32,583 nucleotides of DNA from Clostridia bacterium (lineage in GTDB: Bacteria > Bacillota > Clostridia > Oscillospirales > CAG-272). The stretch's first letter is position 1; the number at the start of each line of letters is the position of its first letter. Positions 8,054-15,046 of the stretch are shown piece after piece. The notes under the pieces are model-generated. The model did not search any database and was not told the origin of the DNA. It saw only the letters and a list, made by a program, of their open reading frames with translations. The stretch lies in assembly GCA_017507985.1 (NCBI GenBank), contig JAFVZV010000014.1:1-32583 (forward strand), in the 5' to 3' direction. Both the position numbers and the translations under genes were made by a program.

Positions 8054-8686
8054 ATGAGCCAGCTTCATATTATCGATCACCCGCTGATCACGCACAAATT
8101 GTCTATCATGCGCAACAGAAAGACAGGATCCAAGGATTTCCGCGAGTTGCTTGATGAGATCGCCATGCTCATGGGCTATGAGATCACTCGCGATCTTCCA
8201 CTGGAGGATCTCAAAATCGAAACGCCGCTTGTGCCCATGGTTGCTAAAAAGGTCTCGGGCAAAAAGTTGGCCATCGTTCCCATTTTGCGCGCAGGACTTG
8301 GCATGGTAGATGGCATTCTTCGCCTGGTGCCCGTGGCTAAGGTCGGCCACATCGGCATGTACCGTGACGAGGTCACGCATGAGCCGGTGGAATATTATTG
8401 CAAAATGCCCCCCGATATTGCCGAGCGTTTGGTTATCGTGGTTGACCCTATGTTGGCGACGGGCGGTTCGGCAGCGGATGCCATTGCGCTTCTGAAAAAC
8501 AAGTACGGATGCCGTAATATCCGTTTGATGAATCTGGTAGCCGCTCCTGAGGGCGTCAAGCGCGTGCAGGATGAGCACCCCGACGTGGATATTTACGTTG
8601 CGGCGTTGGACGAATGCTTAAATGAGAATGCGTACATTCTTCCCGGTCTTGGCGATGCGGGTGACCGCATTTTCGGAACGAAATGA
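8054..8686 (+). CDS. upp: Uracil phosphoribosyltransferase
   Basis: The enzyme makes UMP from uracil and PRPP (pyrimidine salvage). Its 210 residues equal the family norm (209). Signatures seen are [13 protein letters not shown] near the N-terminus, [13 protein letters not shown], the PRPP-binding loop [12 protein letters not shown] and the C-terminal [14 protein letters not shown]. The ATG at 8054 is preceded by a purine-rich GAGGAAAGAGGA site; an earlier in-frame start would fall inside the promoter. The window also holds udk and tdk, two other pyrimidine salvage kinases, about 9 kb away. Confidence 0.97.
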   Translation: MSQLHIIDHPLITHKLSIMRNRKTGSKDFRELLDEIAMLMGYEITRDLPLEDLKIETPLVPMVAKKVSGKKLAIVPILRAGLGMVDGILRLVPVAKVGHIGMYRDEVTHEPVEYYCKMPPDIAERLVIVVDPMLATGGSAADAIALLKNKYGCRNIRLMNLVAAPEGVKRVQDEHPDVDIYVAALDECLNENAYILPGLGDAGDRIFGTK

Positions 8687-8714
8687 TATTTTCCGAACAA
8701 TAATAAACGACAAC

Positions 8715-8740
8715 GGGGCAGTTTATCTCTGCCCCTTTTT
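8715..8740 (+). terminator. Intrinsic terminator after upp
   Basis: Stem GGGGCAG (8715-8721) with CTGCCCC (8729-8735), 7-base loop, then five Ts. The next gene starts only 20 bases downstream and shows no separate promoter in the gap. Confidence 0.85.
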
Positions 8741-8760
8741 CAAGAAAGGAGCGTGCAGAC

Positions 8761-9930
8761 GTGCGTATTCTTACAGTCAATCATAACGATGCGGGACAGC
8801 GTTTGGACAAGTTCCTTTCCAAGGCTGTCAAGGGGCTTCCCATGTCGCTGATGTATAAATTCATTCGTACCAAAAAGATCAAGCGCAATCGCGCGCGCAC
8901 TGAGCCGTCGGTCATGCTGTGCGAGGGGGATGAAATCCAACTGTTCATCAAGGATGAGTTTTTTGCTTCGCCGGAGGAGGACACGGGCGCACTTTCGCGT
9001 ATTCGTCCAAAGATTGAGGCGGTATACGAGGATGAGAATATTCTGCTTGTCCATAAGCGCCCAGGCGTGCTTGTTCATGAGGATGATGAGGCGCAGGATA
9101 ATACGCTTATTATGCACATTAAGGCCTACCTTGCGCAAAAGGGAGAATATGATCCCACCTCGGAGCAATCCTTCGCACCTGCGCTGTGCAACCGTATTGA
9201 CCGTAATACCGGTGGTATCGTCATTGCCGCCAAAAACGCCGAGGCCTTACGGGTGATGAATCAAAAGATCCGCGATGATGAAGTGCGCAAGTTTTATTAT
9301 TGCATCGTTCATGGAGAACTGCCGCGCCGCGAGGACACGCTACGTGCCTATCTGCGCAAGGATAGCCTGCACAATCAAGTAGAGGTCACCGATACGCCGC
9401 TTCATGGAAGTAAGGATATTATCACCAAGTACCGTGTGATCGCGTCACGTGGCGGCAACTCATTGTTGGAGGTTGAGTTGGTGACGGGACGTACTCACCA
9501 AATCCGCGCCCATCTTTCGCACATAGGACATCCTTTGCTTGGTGATGGAAAATACGGTATCAACCGCGCCGACGCACAGGCAGGATATAAATATCAAGCC
9601 TTGTATGCGCGCAAGCTGATCTTCAATTTTAAGGATGATGACGGTGCGCTCGGCTATCTGAAGGGTCGTGAAGTCGTACTGCCCGATGATGCTGTTTGGT
9701 TTTACGATGATTTCTTTACCCGAGATATCCCTTCCGATCCGTCTTATAAGGTACAACCACGCCGGGAACAAAAAGACGGGCGTGTTGTATCAACAAAGAC
9801 GTCAACGCATTCAAAGTCGTATCCGTCAACAAAGGGGGCAGGATGCTCGCATACACGTTCGGGTAAGCAGGGACACAACTCGTCCTCTGCTCCGCGAGGT
9901 AACGGGCGGGGAAGGAGAGGACGCCCATGA
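8761..9930 (+). CDS. RluA-family pseudouridine synthase with S4 domain and long basic tail
   Basis: The protein has 389 residues. Residues 1-65 form an S4-like RNA-binding domain (QRLDKFLSK). The synthase core follows, with the family motif NRIDRNTGGIVIAAK; Asp147 is the expected catalytic residue. TGRTHQIRAHLSHIGHPLLGDGKYG is also present. It probably isomerises uridines in ribosomal RNA like RluC/RluD, but the target cannot be assigned. The GTG at 8761 has an AAGGAG site 9 bases upstream. The last ~60 residues, after the core ends near WFYDDFF, are polar and basic with Ser/Thr/Lys and then Gly/Arg runs, longer than the usual end. The stop overlaps the lnt start (ATGA), so the two genes are coupled. 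Confidence 0.9.
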   Translation: MRILTVNHNDAGQRLDKFLSKAVKGLPMSLMYKFIRTKKIKRNRARTEPSVMLCEGDEIQLFIKDEFFASPEEDTGALSRIRPKIEAVYEDENILLVHKRPGVLVHEDDEAQDNTLIMHIKAYLAQKGEYDPTSEQSFAPALCNRIDRNTGGIVIAAKNAEALRVMNQKIRDDEVRKFYYCIVHGELPRREDTLRAYLRKDSLHNQVEVTDTPLHGSKDIITKYRVIASRGGNSLLEVELVTGRTHQIRAHLSHIGHPLLGDGKYGINRADAQAGYKYQALYARKLIFNFKDDDGALGYLKGREVVLPDDAVWFYDDFFTRDIPSDPSYKVQPRREQKDGRVVSTKTSTHSKSYPSTKGAGCSHTRSGKQGHNSSSAPRGNGRGRRGRP

Positions 9931-11561
9931 TCGCAATGCTCAAAAGAATTGAAGCGCAGACATGGCTACGCTCGTCCAAGTGGAGAAGCGTTTTGCTGAT
10001 CGTCAGCGGCCTTTTAACGGGACTTTGCGTTTCTTTTCCTGCGATTGGTGTACTGGAATGGGTGTCGCTTGTTCCTGCACTGACGATATTCTTCTCCATG
10101 TCGAGTGATGAGAACGTACCGCTTCGCCGATTGTACCGCGGTGGGTTGATCTTTAACTATTCTTTCTCCGTTGTAATTTTTCATTGGTTCTTTTATATGT
10201 ATCCGTTGGAGTTCACAGGCGTCACTCCCGTCATAGCTTTGGCGATCGTTCTGGTCGCAACGCTGGGCCTGTCCTTGCTTCAAAGCTTGTTTGGGGCGCT
10301 GATTCCTGTTTTGCTTGCCCTTGTTTCGCGAGGGCGGATCGTCAAAAAGCTCCCGTATTTACAGGTCATCATTTTAGCGGGTCTGTGGTGTGTGCGTGAA
10401 TGGGCACAAACACTCACATGGACGGGCGTTCCTTGGGGAAGGCTCGCATTGGGACAGGCATCCATTCCTCTCATGCTTCAAACGGCGAGCTGGTTTGGGT
10501 CGTATGCAGTTACATTCGTCATTGTTCTTGTCAACGGCTGTATTGCGTTTGCCTTGCTTCATGCCGATCGGCGTCGCTTATGCGCGCTTGTTGGCATTGG
10601 TGTTTTTGCGCTTCAACTGACCTTGGGCGGCATCATCATGCTGACCGATACGACGCGCTCATCGGGCGATATGCTCAAGGTTGTGGCTATCCAAGGAAAC
10701 GTCGGCTCGGCGGATAAATGGCAAACGTCCAATGATGAGACCTTTGAGATTTATTACGCTTTGACTGTGCAAGCGGCCGAGCAGGGCGCGGATGTGATCG
10801 TCTGGCCTGAAACGGCGGTGCCCGTTGATTTTGATGGCTTAACTCGGTATCGTGATCCGCTCCTTGAGCTGGCGAAAGACCATCACGTGATTTTGGTGTT
10901 GGGTGCCTTTGTTCACCAAAGCGCGGATGAGACATATAACGCCGTGCGCCTGATCGATGAAACGGGAACCATGCATGAGAATTTTTACGCCAAACGTCAT
11001 CTGGTGCCTTTTGGTGAATACGTGCCTTTGCGCCCTGTGATCGAGGCAGTATTGCCATTTTTGACCGAGATCTCCATGTTATCCTCCGACACACTCGCAG
11101 GTGAGGATGCGGCCGTCTTTGAAACGGAGCTTGGCCATATAGGTGCGCTTGTTTGCTTCGATTCCATCTATGAGCAACTGGGGCTTGATGCTGCTCGCGA
11201 GGATGCTGAATTACTCTGCATTGTGACCAATGACTCGTGGTTCTTTGACAGTGCGGCGGTATATATGCACAATGCGCAGGCCAAGCTGCGTGCCATCGAA
11301 ACGGGACGCTACGTTGTGCGTGCTGCCAATACCGGCGTGTCGTCCGTCATTACTCCCACGGGCAAAGAGCTTGCCCGTTTGGACGCACTGGAGGAGGGTA
11401 TTGTAACGGCTGAGATCGAAATGAGAAGCGGTATGACACTGTATACGCTTGTTGGAAATCTGTTTGTGTATATTTGCTTGATCGGCTGTGCCGGTTTGCT
11501 TGCCGAACGCACGGCAAATGGCATTTATCACTGCGTAAAGACAGCAAAAAGCAAAAAATAA
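9927..11561 (+). CDS. lnt: Apolipoprotein N-acyltransferase Lnt
   Basis: Lnt adds the third acyl chain to the N-terminal cysteine of lipoproteins at the outer face of the cytoplasmic membrane. The protein has 544 residues, close to E. coli Lnt (512). Six to eight membrane helices fill residues 20-240, with WTGVPWGRLALGQ before the catalytic part. The nitrilase-like domain (about 250-505) carries the expected triad: Glu295 in VWPETAVP, Lys356 in AKRHLVPFGEYVP and Cys410 in LVCFDS. A last membrane helix closes the protein. An AAGGAGAGG site lies inside the end of the preceding gene and the start overlaps its stop by 4 bases. Several lipoprotein genes in this window provide plausible substrates. 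Confidence 0.93.
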   Translation: MIAMLKRIEAQTWLRSSKWRSVLLIVSGLLTGLCVSFPAIGVLEWVSLVPALTIFFSMSSDENVPLRRLYRGGLIFNYSFSVVIFHWFFYMYPLEFTGVTPVIALAIVLVATLGLSLLQSLFGALIPVLLALVSRGRIVKKLPYLQVIILAGLWCVREWAQTLTWTGVPWGRLALGQASIPLMLQTASWFGSYAVTFVIVLVNGCIAFALLHADRRRLCALVGIGVFALQLTLGGIIMLTDTTRSSGDMLKVVAIQGNVGSADKWQTSNDETFEIYYALTVQAAEQGADVIVWPETAVPVDFDGLTRYRDPLLELAKDHHVILVLGAFVHQSADETYNAVRLIDETGTMHENFYAKRHLVPFGEYVPLRPVIEAVLPFLTEISMLSSDTLAGEDAAVFETELGHIGALVCFDSIYEQLGLDAAREDAELLCIVTNDSWFFDSAAVYMHNAQAKLRAIETGRYVVRAANTGVSSVITPTGKELARLDALEEGIVTAEIEMRSGMTLYTLVGNLFVYICLIGCAGLLAERTANGIYHCVKTAKSKK

Positions 11562-11590
11562 AAAAAATTCAACAAATTTCAAAAAAAGGC

Positions 11591-11619
11591 TTGCATTTTG
11601 AAAACAACTGTGTTATAAT
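11591..11619 (+). promoter_or_regulatory. Promoter of tRNA-Val
   Basis: TTGCAT (11591-11596), 17-base spacer, perfect TATAAT (11614-11619). The tRNA begins 27 bases after the -10 box. Confidence 0.85.
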
Positions 11620-11645
11620 AATGCCCGTCGGTTGGAAAACCGCAC

Positions 11646-11722
11646 GGAGGCATAGCTCAGTTGGTTAGAGTACTTGCTTGACATGCAAGGGGTCACTAGT
11701 TCGAATCTAGTTGTCTCCACCA
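11646..11722 (+). tRNA. tRNA-Val (anticodon GAC)
   Basis: A complete 77-base cloverleaf is seen. The acceptor arm is GGAGGCA with TGTCTCC (one G-U pair). The D arm is GCTC-AGTTGGTTA-GAGT. The anticodon stem is CTTGC with GCAAG (11673-11677 and 11685-11689) around the loop TTGACAT, giving anticodon GAC at 11680-11682. The T arm is ACTAG-TTCGAAT-CTAGT, followed by discriminator A and an encoded CCA. GAC reads valine codons GUC and GUU. The gene stands alone with its own promoter and terminator. Confidence 0.96.
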
Positions 11723-11725
11723 AAT

Positions 11726-11762
11726 AAAAAAGGAACTTTTGTATATCAAAAGCTCCTTTTTT
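11726..11762 (+). terminator. Terminator of tRNA-Val
   Basis: A 16-base stem with a single A-C mismatch (AAAAAAGGAACTTTTG against CAAAAGCTCCTTTTTT) ends in six Ts. Confidence 0.85.
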
Positions 11763-11831
11763 CTTTATCAAGCCGCAGCCTTTCCCTTGATGATATACGT
11801 CCTTCTACCGTGACCTTTTGTGCTTTCCCCC

Positions 11832-11860
11832 TTGACCCTTTCCCACTTTTGTGGTAAACT
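11832..11860 (+). promoter_or_regulatory. Promoter of the beta-helix protein gene
   Basis: TTGACC (11832-11837), 17-base spacer, TAAACT (11855-11860), about 40 bases before the start codon. Confidence 0.75.
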
Positions 11861-11900
11861 ATACTCACTTGAAATCACACATTGGCAAGGAGCAAAAAAC

Positions 11901-12929
11901 ATGAGTGGAATGAATCCCCAGTCTCTGGGATACGTTGTGATCACGGACTACGTTTCGGCAAATACGGGACGTGACGTTTCCGCAGACATCCAAAAAGTCA
12001 TCGATGACAATCCCATGCGAACGATATTTTTCCCCGATGGAGAATATATCCTTGGCAAGCCCATCTGTACACCGGCTAATCCCAAAAACGCAGTGGCCTT
12101 GCAGCTATCCAATTTTGCTGTATTGAAGGCCTCTGACGATTGGTCAGAGAGTGAAGCGATGGTCCGCTTGGGGGCATCGGAGCCGTATAATACCATTACC
12201 ATCACCGGAAGCAACTATTATTTCAGTGGCGGCGTGATCGACGGCAATATGAAGGCCAACGGTATCTCCATTGACAGCGGCCGCGAAACGTCCATTCGCA
12301 ACGTTTCTATTAAACATACCTTTATTGGCGTTCACATCAAGCACGGGGCAAACTTTGGCTCATCCGATGCAGACCTCGAGACGGTCAATATTGTGGGTAA
12401 CAACCAAAAAGGTTCGATTGGCGTGTTGATTGAGGGCTACGACAACACCTTGACCAATATGCGCATCTACGCTGTGCAGACGGGTGTGGTTCTCAAGAGC
12501 GGCGGCAACTTCTTACGCAACGTTCACCCGTTGTATTGCTTTGGCTACGATGAAAGTCCGTTCAATGATATCGATTATTTCGAAAGCGTGGCTTTTCATG
12601 ATTTCGACCATACAAACTGGTACGATTATTGCTACAGTGATCAAATGGCAACGGGATTCCGTCTGTCTGCGGGCAACCGCGCGACGCTGATGAACTGCTT
12701 TGCCATGTGGTACGCAGCTGCCAACAAAGAAGTGGCCATTGCCTGCGACGGTAAGTTTGACGCGACGGTGACCAATATCAAAGTGAATTTCCGTGAGGAT
12801 ACGACCAACAACGCTTTGTTGATTGTAGGTGAAGACGGCGGTAACGGCTTTATCGAAAACCCTATCATCAATGCTGACGCCATTACAGATAAGACCTACG
12901 AGAATTACATCGTTGGCAAAATCATGTGA
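11901..12929 (+). CDS. Pectate-lyase-like right-handed beta-helix protein, no signal peptide
   Basis: The protein has 342 residues and starts at the ATG at 11901, 8 bases after an AAGGAG site and downstream of its promoter. The N-terminal part (Asn-Thr-Gly-Arg-Asp-Val-Ser-Ala-Asp-Ile-Gln, then IFFPDGEYILGKPI) resembles the opening of pectate-lyase-3/phage tailspike beta-helix proteins. Repeating short strands follow: NTITITGSNYYFSGGVIDG, SIDSGRETSIRNVSIKH, ETVNIVGNN, NTLTNMRIYAVQTG. This fold usually binds or cleaves polysaccharide outside the cell, yet no signal peptide or membrane segment is visible, so the product may be cytoplasmic. No catalytic residues could be assigned. The gene lies alone in an accessory stretch. 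Confidence 0.75.
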   Translation: MSGMNPQSLGYVVITDYVSANTGRDVSADIQKVIDDNPMRTIFFPDGEYILGKPICTPANPKNAVALQLSNFAVLKASDDWSESEAMVRLGASEPYNTITITGSNYYFSGGVIDGNMKANGISIDSGRETSIRNVSIKHTFIGVHIKHGANFGSSDADLETVNIVGNNQKGSIGVLIEGYDNTLTNMRIYAVQTGVVLKSGGNFLRNVHPLYCFGYDESPFNDIDYFESVAFHDFDHTNWYDYCYSDQMATGFRLSAGNRATLMNCFAMWYAAANKEVAIACDGKFDATVTNIKVNFREDTTNNALLIVGEDGGNGFIENPIINADAITDKTYENYIVGKIM

Positions 12930-12940
12930 CTTGCTATACG

Positions 12941-12982
12941 AAAAGACATCTCCGTTTGCTACGGCAAACGGGGGGACATGTC
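12941..12982 (-). terminator. Minus-strand terminator downstream of the broken xre gene
   Basis: A two-tier hairpin: inner stem CCGTTTGC (12952-12959) with GCAAACGG (12964-12971) around TACG, outer arms GACAT (12945-12949) with ATGTC (12978-12982). On the minus strand TTTT follows directly. It fits the transcript of the Xre pseudogene. Confidence 0.6.
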
Positions 12983-13045
12983 CGGCTGGTTTTCACCCGT
13001 GTGATGATCATGCTCGGTGCCGTTGTTTTGCGGCGAGCATATAAC

Positions 13046-13263
13046 TCAGCTTTTATATCTGCGTGGGTCGTTGGTTTCACCCGGCAGATAGTCAATGCCG
13101 GTGTTATACAATCTTGCCAATTGAATCAACACGGCGTGCGGATATCGCTTTCGCCGGCTCCATACTTGGAATAGCCTGTTTGCGACATTCCAAGCAGCTT
13201 GGCCAGTTGCGTTGGGGTGAGATCCTTGTCTTCTCTCAGATCGCGAATCCGATGGTATTGCAT
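13046..13263 (-). pseudogene. Frameshifted Xre-family HTH repressor gene
   Basis: From the ATG at 13263, behind a GGAGG site, the frame encodes MQYHRIRDLREDKDLTPTQL followed by AKLLGMSQTGYSKYGAGESD, a clear Xre/Cro helix-turn-helix. It then hits a stop after about 46 residues. The next frame continues without interruption as HAVLIQLARLYNTGIDYLPG and then ETNDPRRYKS, the normal C-terminal part of such regulators, to a stop at 13046. The total of 218 bases is one short of a multiple of three, so a single base is missing near 13135-13142, where ATC-CG-CAC would be restored by one more C. Either the gene is recently broken or this is a sequencing error. The intact product would have about 72 residues. 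Confidence 0.8.
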
Positions 13264-13318
13264 ATACCCTCCAAAACAGATTTCTCTGTTTCTTTGATCT
13301 GTTTCAGAGCATTGACGT

Positions 13319-13337
13319 TTAACCTAAAATAGGTTAA
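13319..13337. promoter_or_regulatory. Perfect palindrome, candidate Xre operator
   Basis: TTAACCTAAAATAGGTTAA has perfect 8-base arms around AAA. It lies 56 bases upstream of the broken xre gene and 26 bases upstream of the divergent promoter of the DUF4234 gene. The position and symmetry fit autoregulation by a dimeric HTH protein. This is inference from location; no binding data exist. Confidence 0.6.
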
Positions 13338-13362
13338 GAGGGCCGACTCAACGAATGGTTGA

Positions 13363-13390
13363 TTGACTCTTCCAAAATCCGTGTTATAAT
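13363..13390 (+). promoter_or_regulatory. Promoter of the DUF4234 gene
   Basis: TTGACT (13363-13368), 16-base spacer, perfect TATAAT (13385-13390). The start codon is 34 bases downstream. Confidence 0.85.
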
Positions 13391-13423
13391 GAAACCACAA
13401 ATCACCTACAAAAGGAGAACACC

Positions 13424-13870
13424 ATGGCACAATACGACAAATACGGCGAACTGATCCCGGAGTCTGTCCCGGTTAAGCTGGCAACGAACAGAAGCATGTG
13501 GAAGCTGATGCTGCTGAACATTATTACGCTTGGCTTGTACAGCATTTTCTTCTTCATTCCGTTTTCGTTTGATCTTGATAAGGTCGCGCCTAAGCCCGAC
13601 CGTTCCAAAACGATGAACTATCTCTTTGCTTATCTTCTTTCTATAATTACTTATAGCATTGTTCTGATTATCTGGCATTATCAGATCGCCACGCGCGTAC
13701 AAGAGGCTCTGACGCAGCGCGAGATCGAGTATGAGTTCAGCACGACCGATTTCTGGCTCTGGTATTTCGTCGGCTCGTTCTTCCTGGTTGGCCCGTTTAT
13801 TTATTTCCATAAGCTGTGCACGGCGATGAATTTGCTTTGTGAGGACTACAACGAAAAGGGTAACGCATAA
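13424..13870 (+). CDS. DUF4234-like small membrane protein
   Basis: The protein has 148 residues, with an AAAGGAG site before the ATG. Three hydrophobic segments are seen at about residues 27-46, 65-84 and 107-127. The first contains MLLNIITLGLYSIFFF, the TLGIY-type signature of DUF4234, and the loop after the second has HYQIATRVQEAL. The family consists of short membrane proteins of unknown function. The gene has its own promoter and a weak terminator and faces the broken xre gene across the palindrome at 13319, which might have controlled it. Confidence 0.7.
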   Translation: MAQYDKYGELIPESVPVKLATNRSMWKLMLLNIITLGLYSIFFFIPFSFDLDKVAPKPDRSKTMNYLFAYLLSIITYSIVLIIWHYQIATRVQEALTQREIEYEFSTTDFWLWYFVGSFFLVGPFIYFHKLCTAMNLLCEDYNEKGNA

Positions 13871-13880
13871 ACATAAGAAC

Positions 13881-13903
13881 AAGGGCACCCATGCGGTGTC
13901 CTT
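13881..13903 (+). terminator. Possible weak terminator of the DUF4234 gene
   Basis: A 9-bp stem with one G-U pair (AAGGGCACC with GGTGTCCTT) around a CATGC loop starts 10 bases after the stop codon. The tail is not T-rich, so it may be only a partial stop. Confidence 0.4.
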
Positions 13904-13914
13904 ACTCATTTCGC

Positions 13915-13943
13915 TTGACGTTTTGCGCGGATTGTGATACAAT
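13915..13943 (+). promoter_or_regulatory. Promoter of the 206-residue membrane protein gene
   Basis: TTGACG (13915-13920), 17-base spacer, TACAAT (13938-13943), 22 bases before the start codon. Confidence 0.85.
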
Positions 13944-13965
13944 AGAAACGAAAGGCGGTGAGCGC

Positions 13966-14586
13966 ATGAAAAAGGAAGCATTGAAGCTGTCCAATATCAA
14001 AGCTGATTTGAAGCGAATGGCGGATTTTTATATGTCCAACCGCGTGGATTTTCGCTTAACGTATATAGTTCCCATTGCCATCATTGCGGTGATGTTGGGG
14101 ATTTTGACAAAGCGTGTCTGGGTGGGACTGCTGATCTTTTCGCTGTCTTCGATCGAGCTCATTCGTTTCGCCAGGGATTTGAAGGCACATCGCAACACCA
14201 TGCGAATGATCTCGGCGGCCATTGATCGCGGGGATATTTCCATTTCCGTGGAAACGCTGAGCCATATCGCAAGGGAAGTCATTTATGAGCCGAATACCGC
14301 CAGCTATGGTAACCCAAGCTATGGGGACGAAACCAAAACGGTTACCTTCTTTTATTTTGAGGGCGGCGGCAGTTGGCGAGTGCCTTCGGTTGAGAAGCAT
14401 TATTCTTGGAGCCAAGACTATTACATGAGCCAGTCGGGGCTTGAAAACACCTCGACGCAGGGAGAGCAGTTTTTCTTTATTTGCCTGCAAGGCTATTACG
14501 ATATTGCTTATATATATCCTTGTGATCGCTTTGAACTCGGTGACTTGAAGACAGGCCGTGAGGACGGGGCAGAAAGCGTGAAATGA
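13966..14586 (+). CDS. Membrane protein of unknown family
   Basis: The protein has 206 residues and starts at 13966 behind AAAGGCGGTG; an earlier in-frame ATG lies upstream of the promoter. The N-terminal ~40 residues are basic and helical. Two adjacent membrane helices (about residues 32-50 and 52-68) follow, then a soluble part of about 135 residues, presumably cytoplasmic. This part has aromatic-rich strands (TVTFFYFEGGGSW, HYSWSQDYYMSQSG, FFFICLQGYYDIAYIYPCD) that suggest a beta-rich domain. I do not recognise the family. The last strand pattern is loosely like that of the protein at 31027, but no real similarity could be shown by eye. Confidence 0.75.
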   Translation: MKKEALKLSNIKADLKRMADFYMSNRVDFRLTYIVPIAIIAVMLGILTKRVWVGLLIFSLSSIELIRFARDLKAHRNTMRMISAAIDRGDISISVETLSHIAREVIYEPNTASYGNPSYGDETKTVTFFYFEGGGSWRVPSVEKHYSWSQDYYMSQSGLENTSTQGEQFFFICLQGYYDIAYIYPCDRFELGDLKTGREDGAESVK

Positions 14587-14627
14587 AAAAAGTACATCTG
14601 CATGAAATAAGGCAGATGTACTTTTTT
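14586..14627. terminator. Strong bidirectional terminator
   Basis: A perfect 16-bp stem (arms 14586-14601 and 14612-14627, core GTACATCTGC with GCAGATGTAC) is flanked by A6 and T6. It can end the membrane protein gene on the plus strand and the xre gene on the minus strand. Confidence 0.9.
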
Positions 14628-14696
14628 GTTCATTGATCTCCCAATTACTTAATATCTATTGTCGCCACAGCTATTCATGATCCGTTAACTATTGCT

Positions 14697-14939
14697 TCAG
14701 CGAATTTCTTGCTCCAATGTGCGGAATTCTTCGGTATCGAAAAAATCAACGAGTGTAATTCCCATGCCATCACACAGCATTTTTATTGTAACGACCCCGG
14801 GGTTGATGCTCTTTCCATAAAGAATGTTTTTGATTGTCGAAGGTGCGACAGCAGAGTCCATTGCCAATTTGTGAATGGAGAGTCTTTTTTCTTCACACAG
14901 GGTAAGCAGTCTGTTTTTTACTGCGGTATACGTGTCCAT
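14697..14939 (-). CDS. Xre-family HTH transcriptional regulator
   Basis: The protein has 80 residues, almost entirely one helix-turn-helix domain: RLLTLCEEKRLSIHKLAMDS, then VAPSTIKNILYGKSINPG as the recognition part, and TIKMLCDGMGITLVDFF. This is the common short Cro/CI-like layout, which binds DNA as a dimer. The start has a GGGAGG site. The gene faces the cysteine-repeat lipoprotein gene, and three similar repeats lie in the 107 bases between the two start codons, so it most likely represses that gene and itself. Confidence 0.9.
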   Translation of the reverse strand: MDTYTAVKNRLLTLCEEKRLSIHKLAMDSAVAPSTIKNILYGKSINPGVVTIKMLCDGMGITLVDFFDTEEFRTLEQEIR

Positions 14940-14956
14940 ATTGTCCTCCCAAAATT

Positions 14957-15027
14957 TTATGGACTAATTATAGCCTTAAATGGTTGACAATATGGGCTAT
15001 ATATGGTACAATATGGACTATAAATAG
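14957..15027. promoter_or_regulatory. Three helically phased operator-like repeats
   Basis: Three copies of a pattern close to TATGGRCTA..TATAG are seen: O1 TTATGGACTAATTATAG starting at 14957, O2 AATATGGGCTATATATGG starting at 14989, O3 AATATGGACTATAAATAG starting at 15010. The steps are 32 and 21 bases, that is three and two turns of B-DNA. O2 fills the spacer of the lipoprotein promoter and O3 follows its -10 box, while O1 covers the probable -10 (TATAAT on the minus strand, plus 14967-14972) of the xre gene. This is the arrangement expected for a repressor controlling both genes. Confidence 0.7.
14984..15012 (+). promoter_or_regulatory. Consensus promoter of the cysteine-repeat lipoprotein gene
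   Basis: Perfect TTGACA (14984-14989), 17-base spacer, TACAAT (15007-15012). One of the phased repeats lies within the spacer. Confidence 0.9.
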
Positions 15028-15046
15028 ACCGTTAGGAGGAAAACAA

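Noticed and set aside
9735..9930. Frameshift as the cause of the odd tail of the pseudouridine synthase
   Set aside because: The frame ends exactly in an ATGA overlap with lnt, as expected for a natural gene pair, and no other frame continues the catalytic core better.
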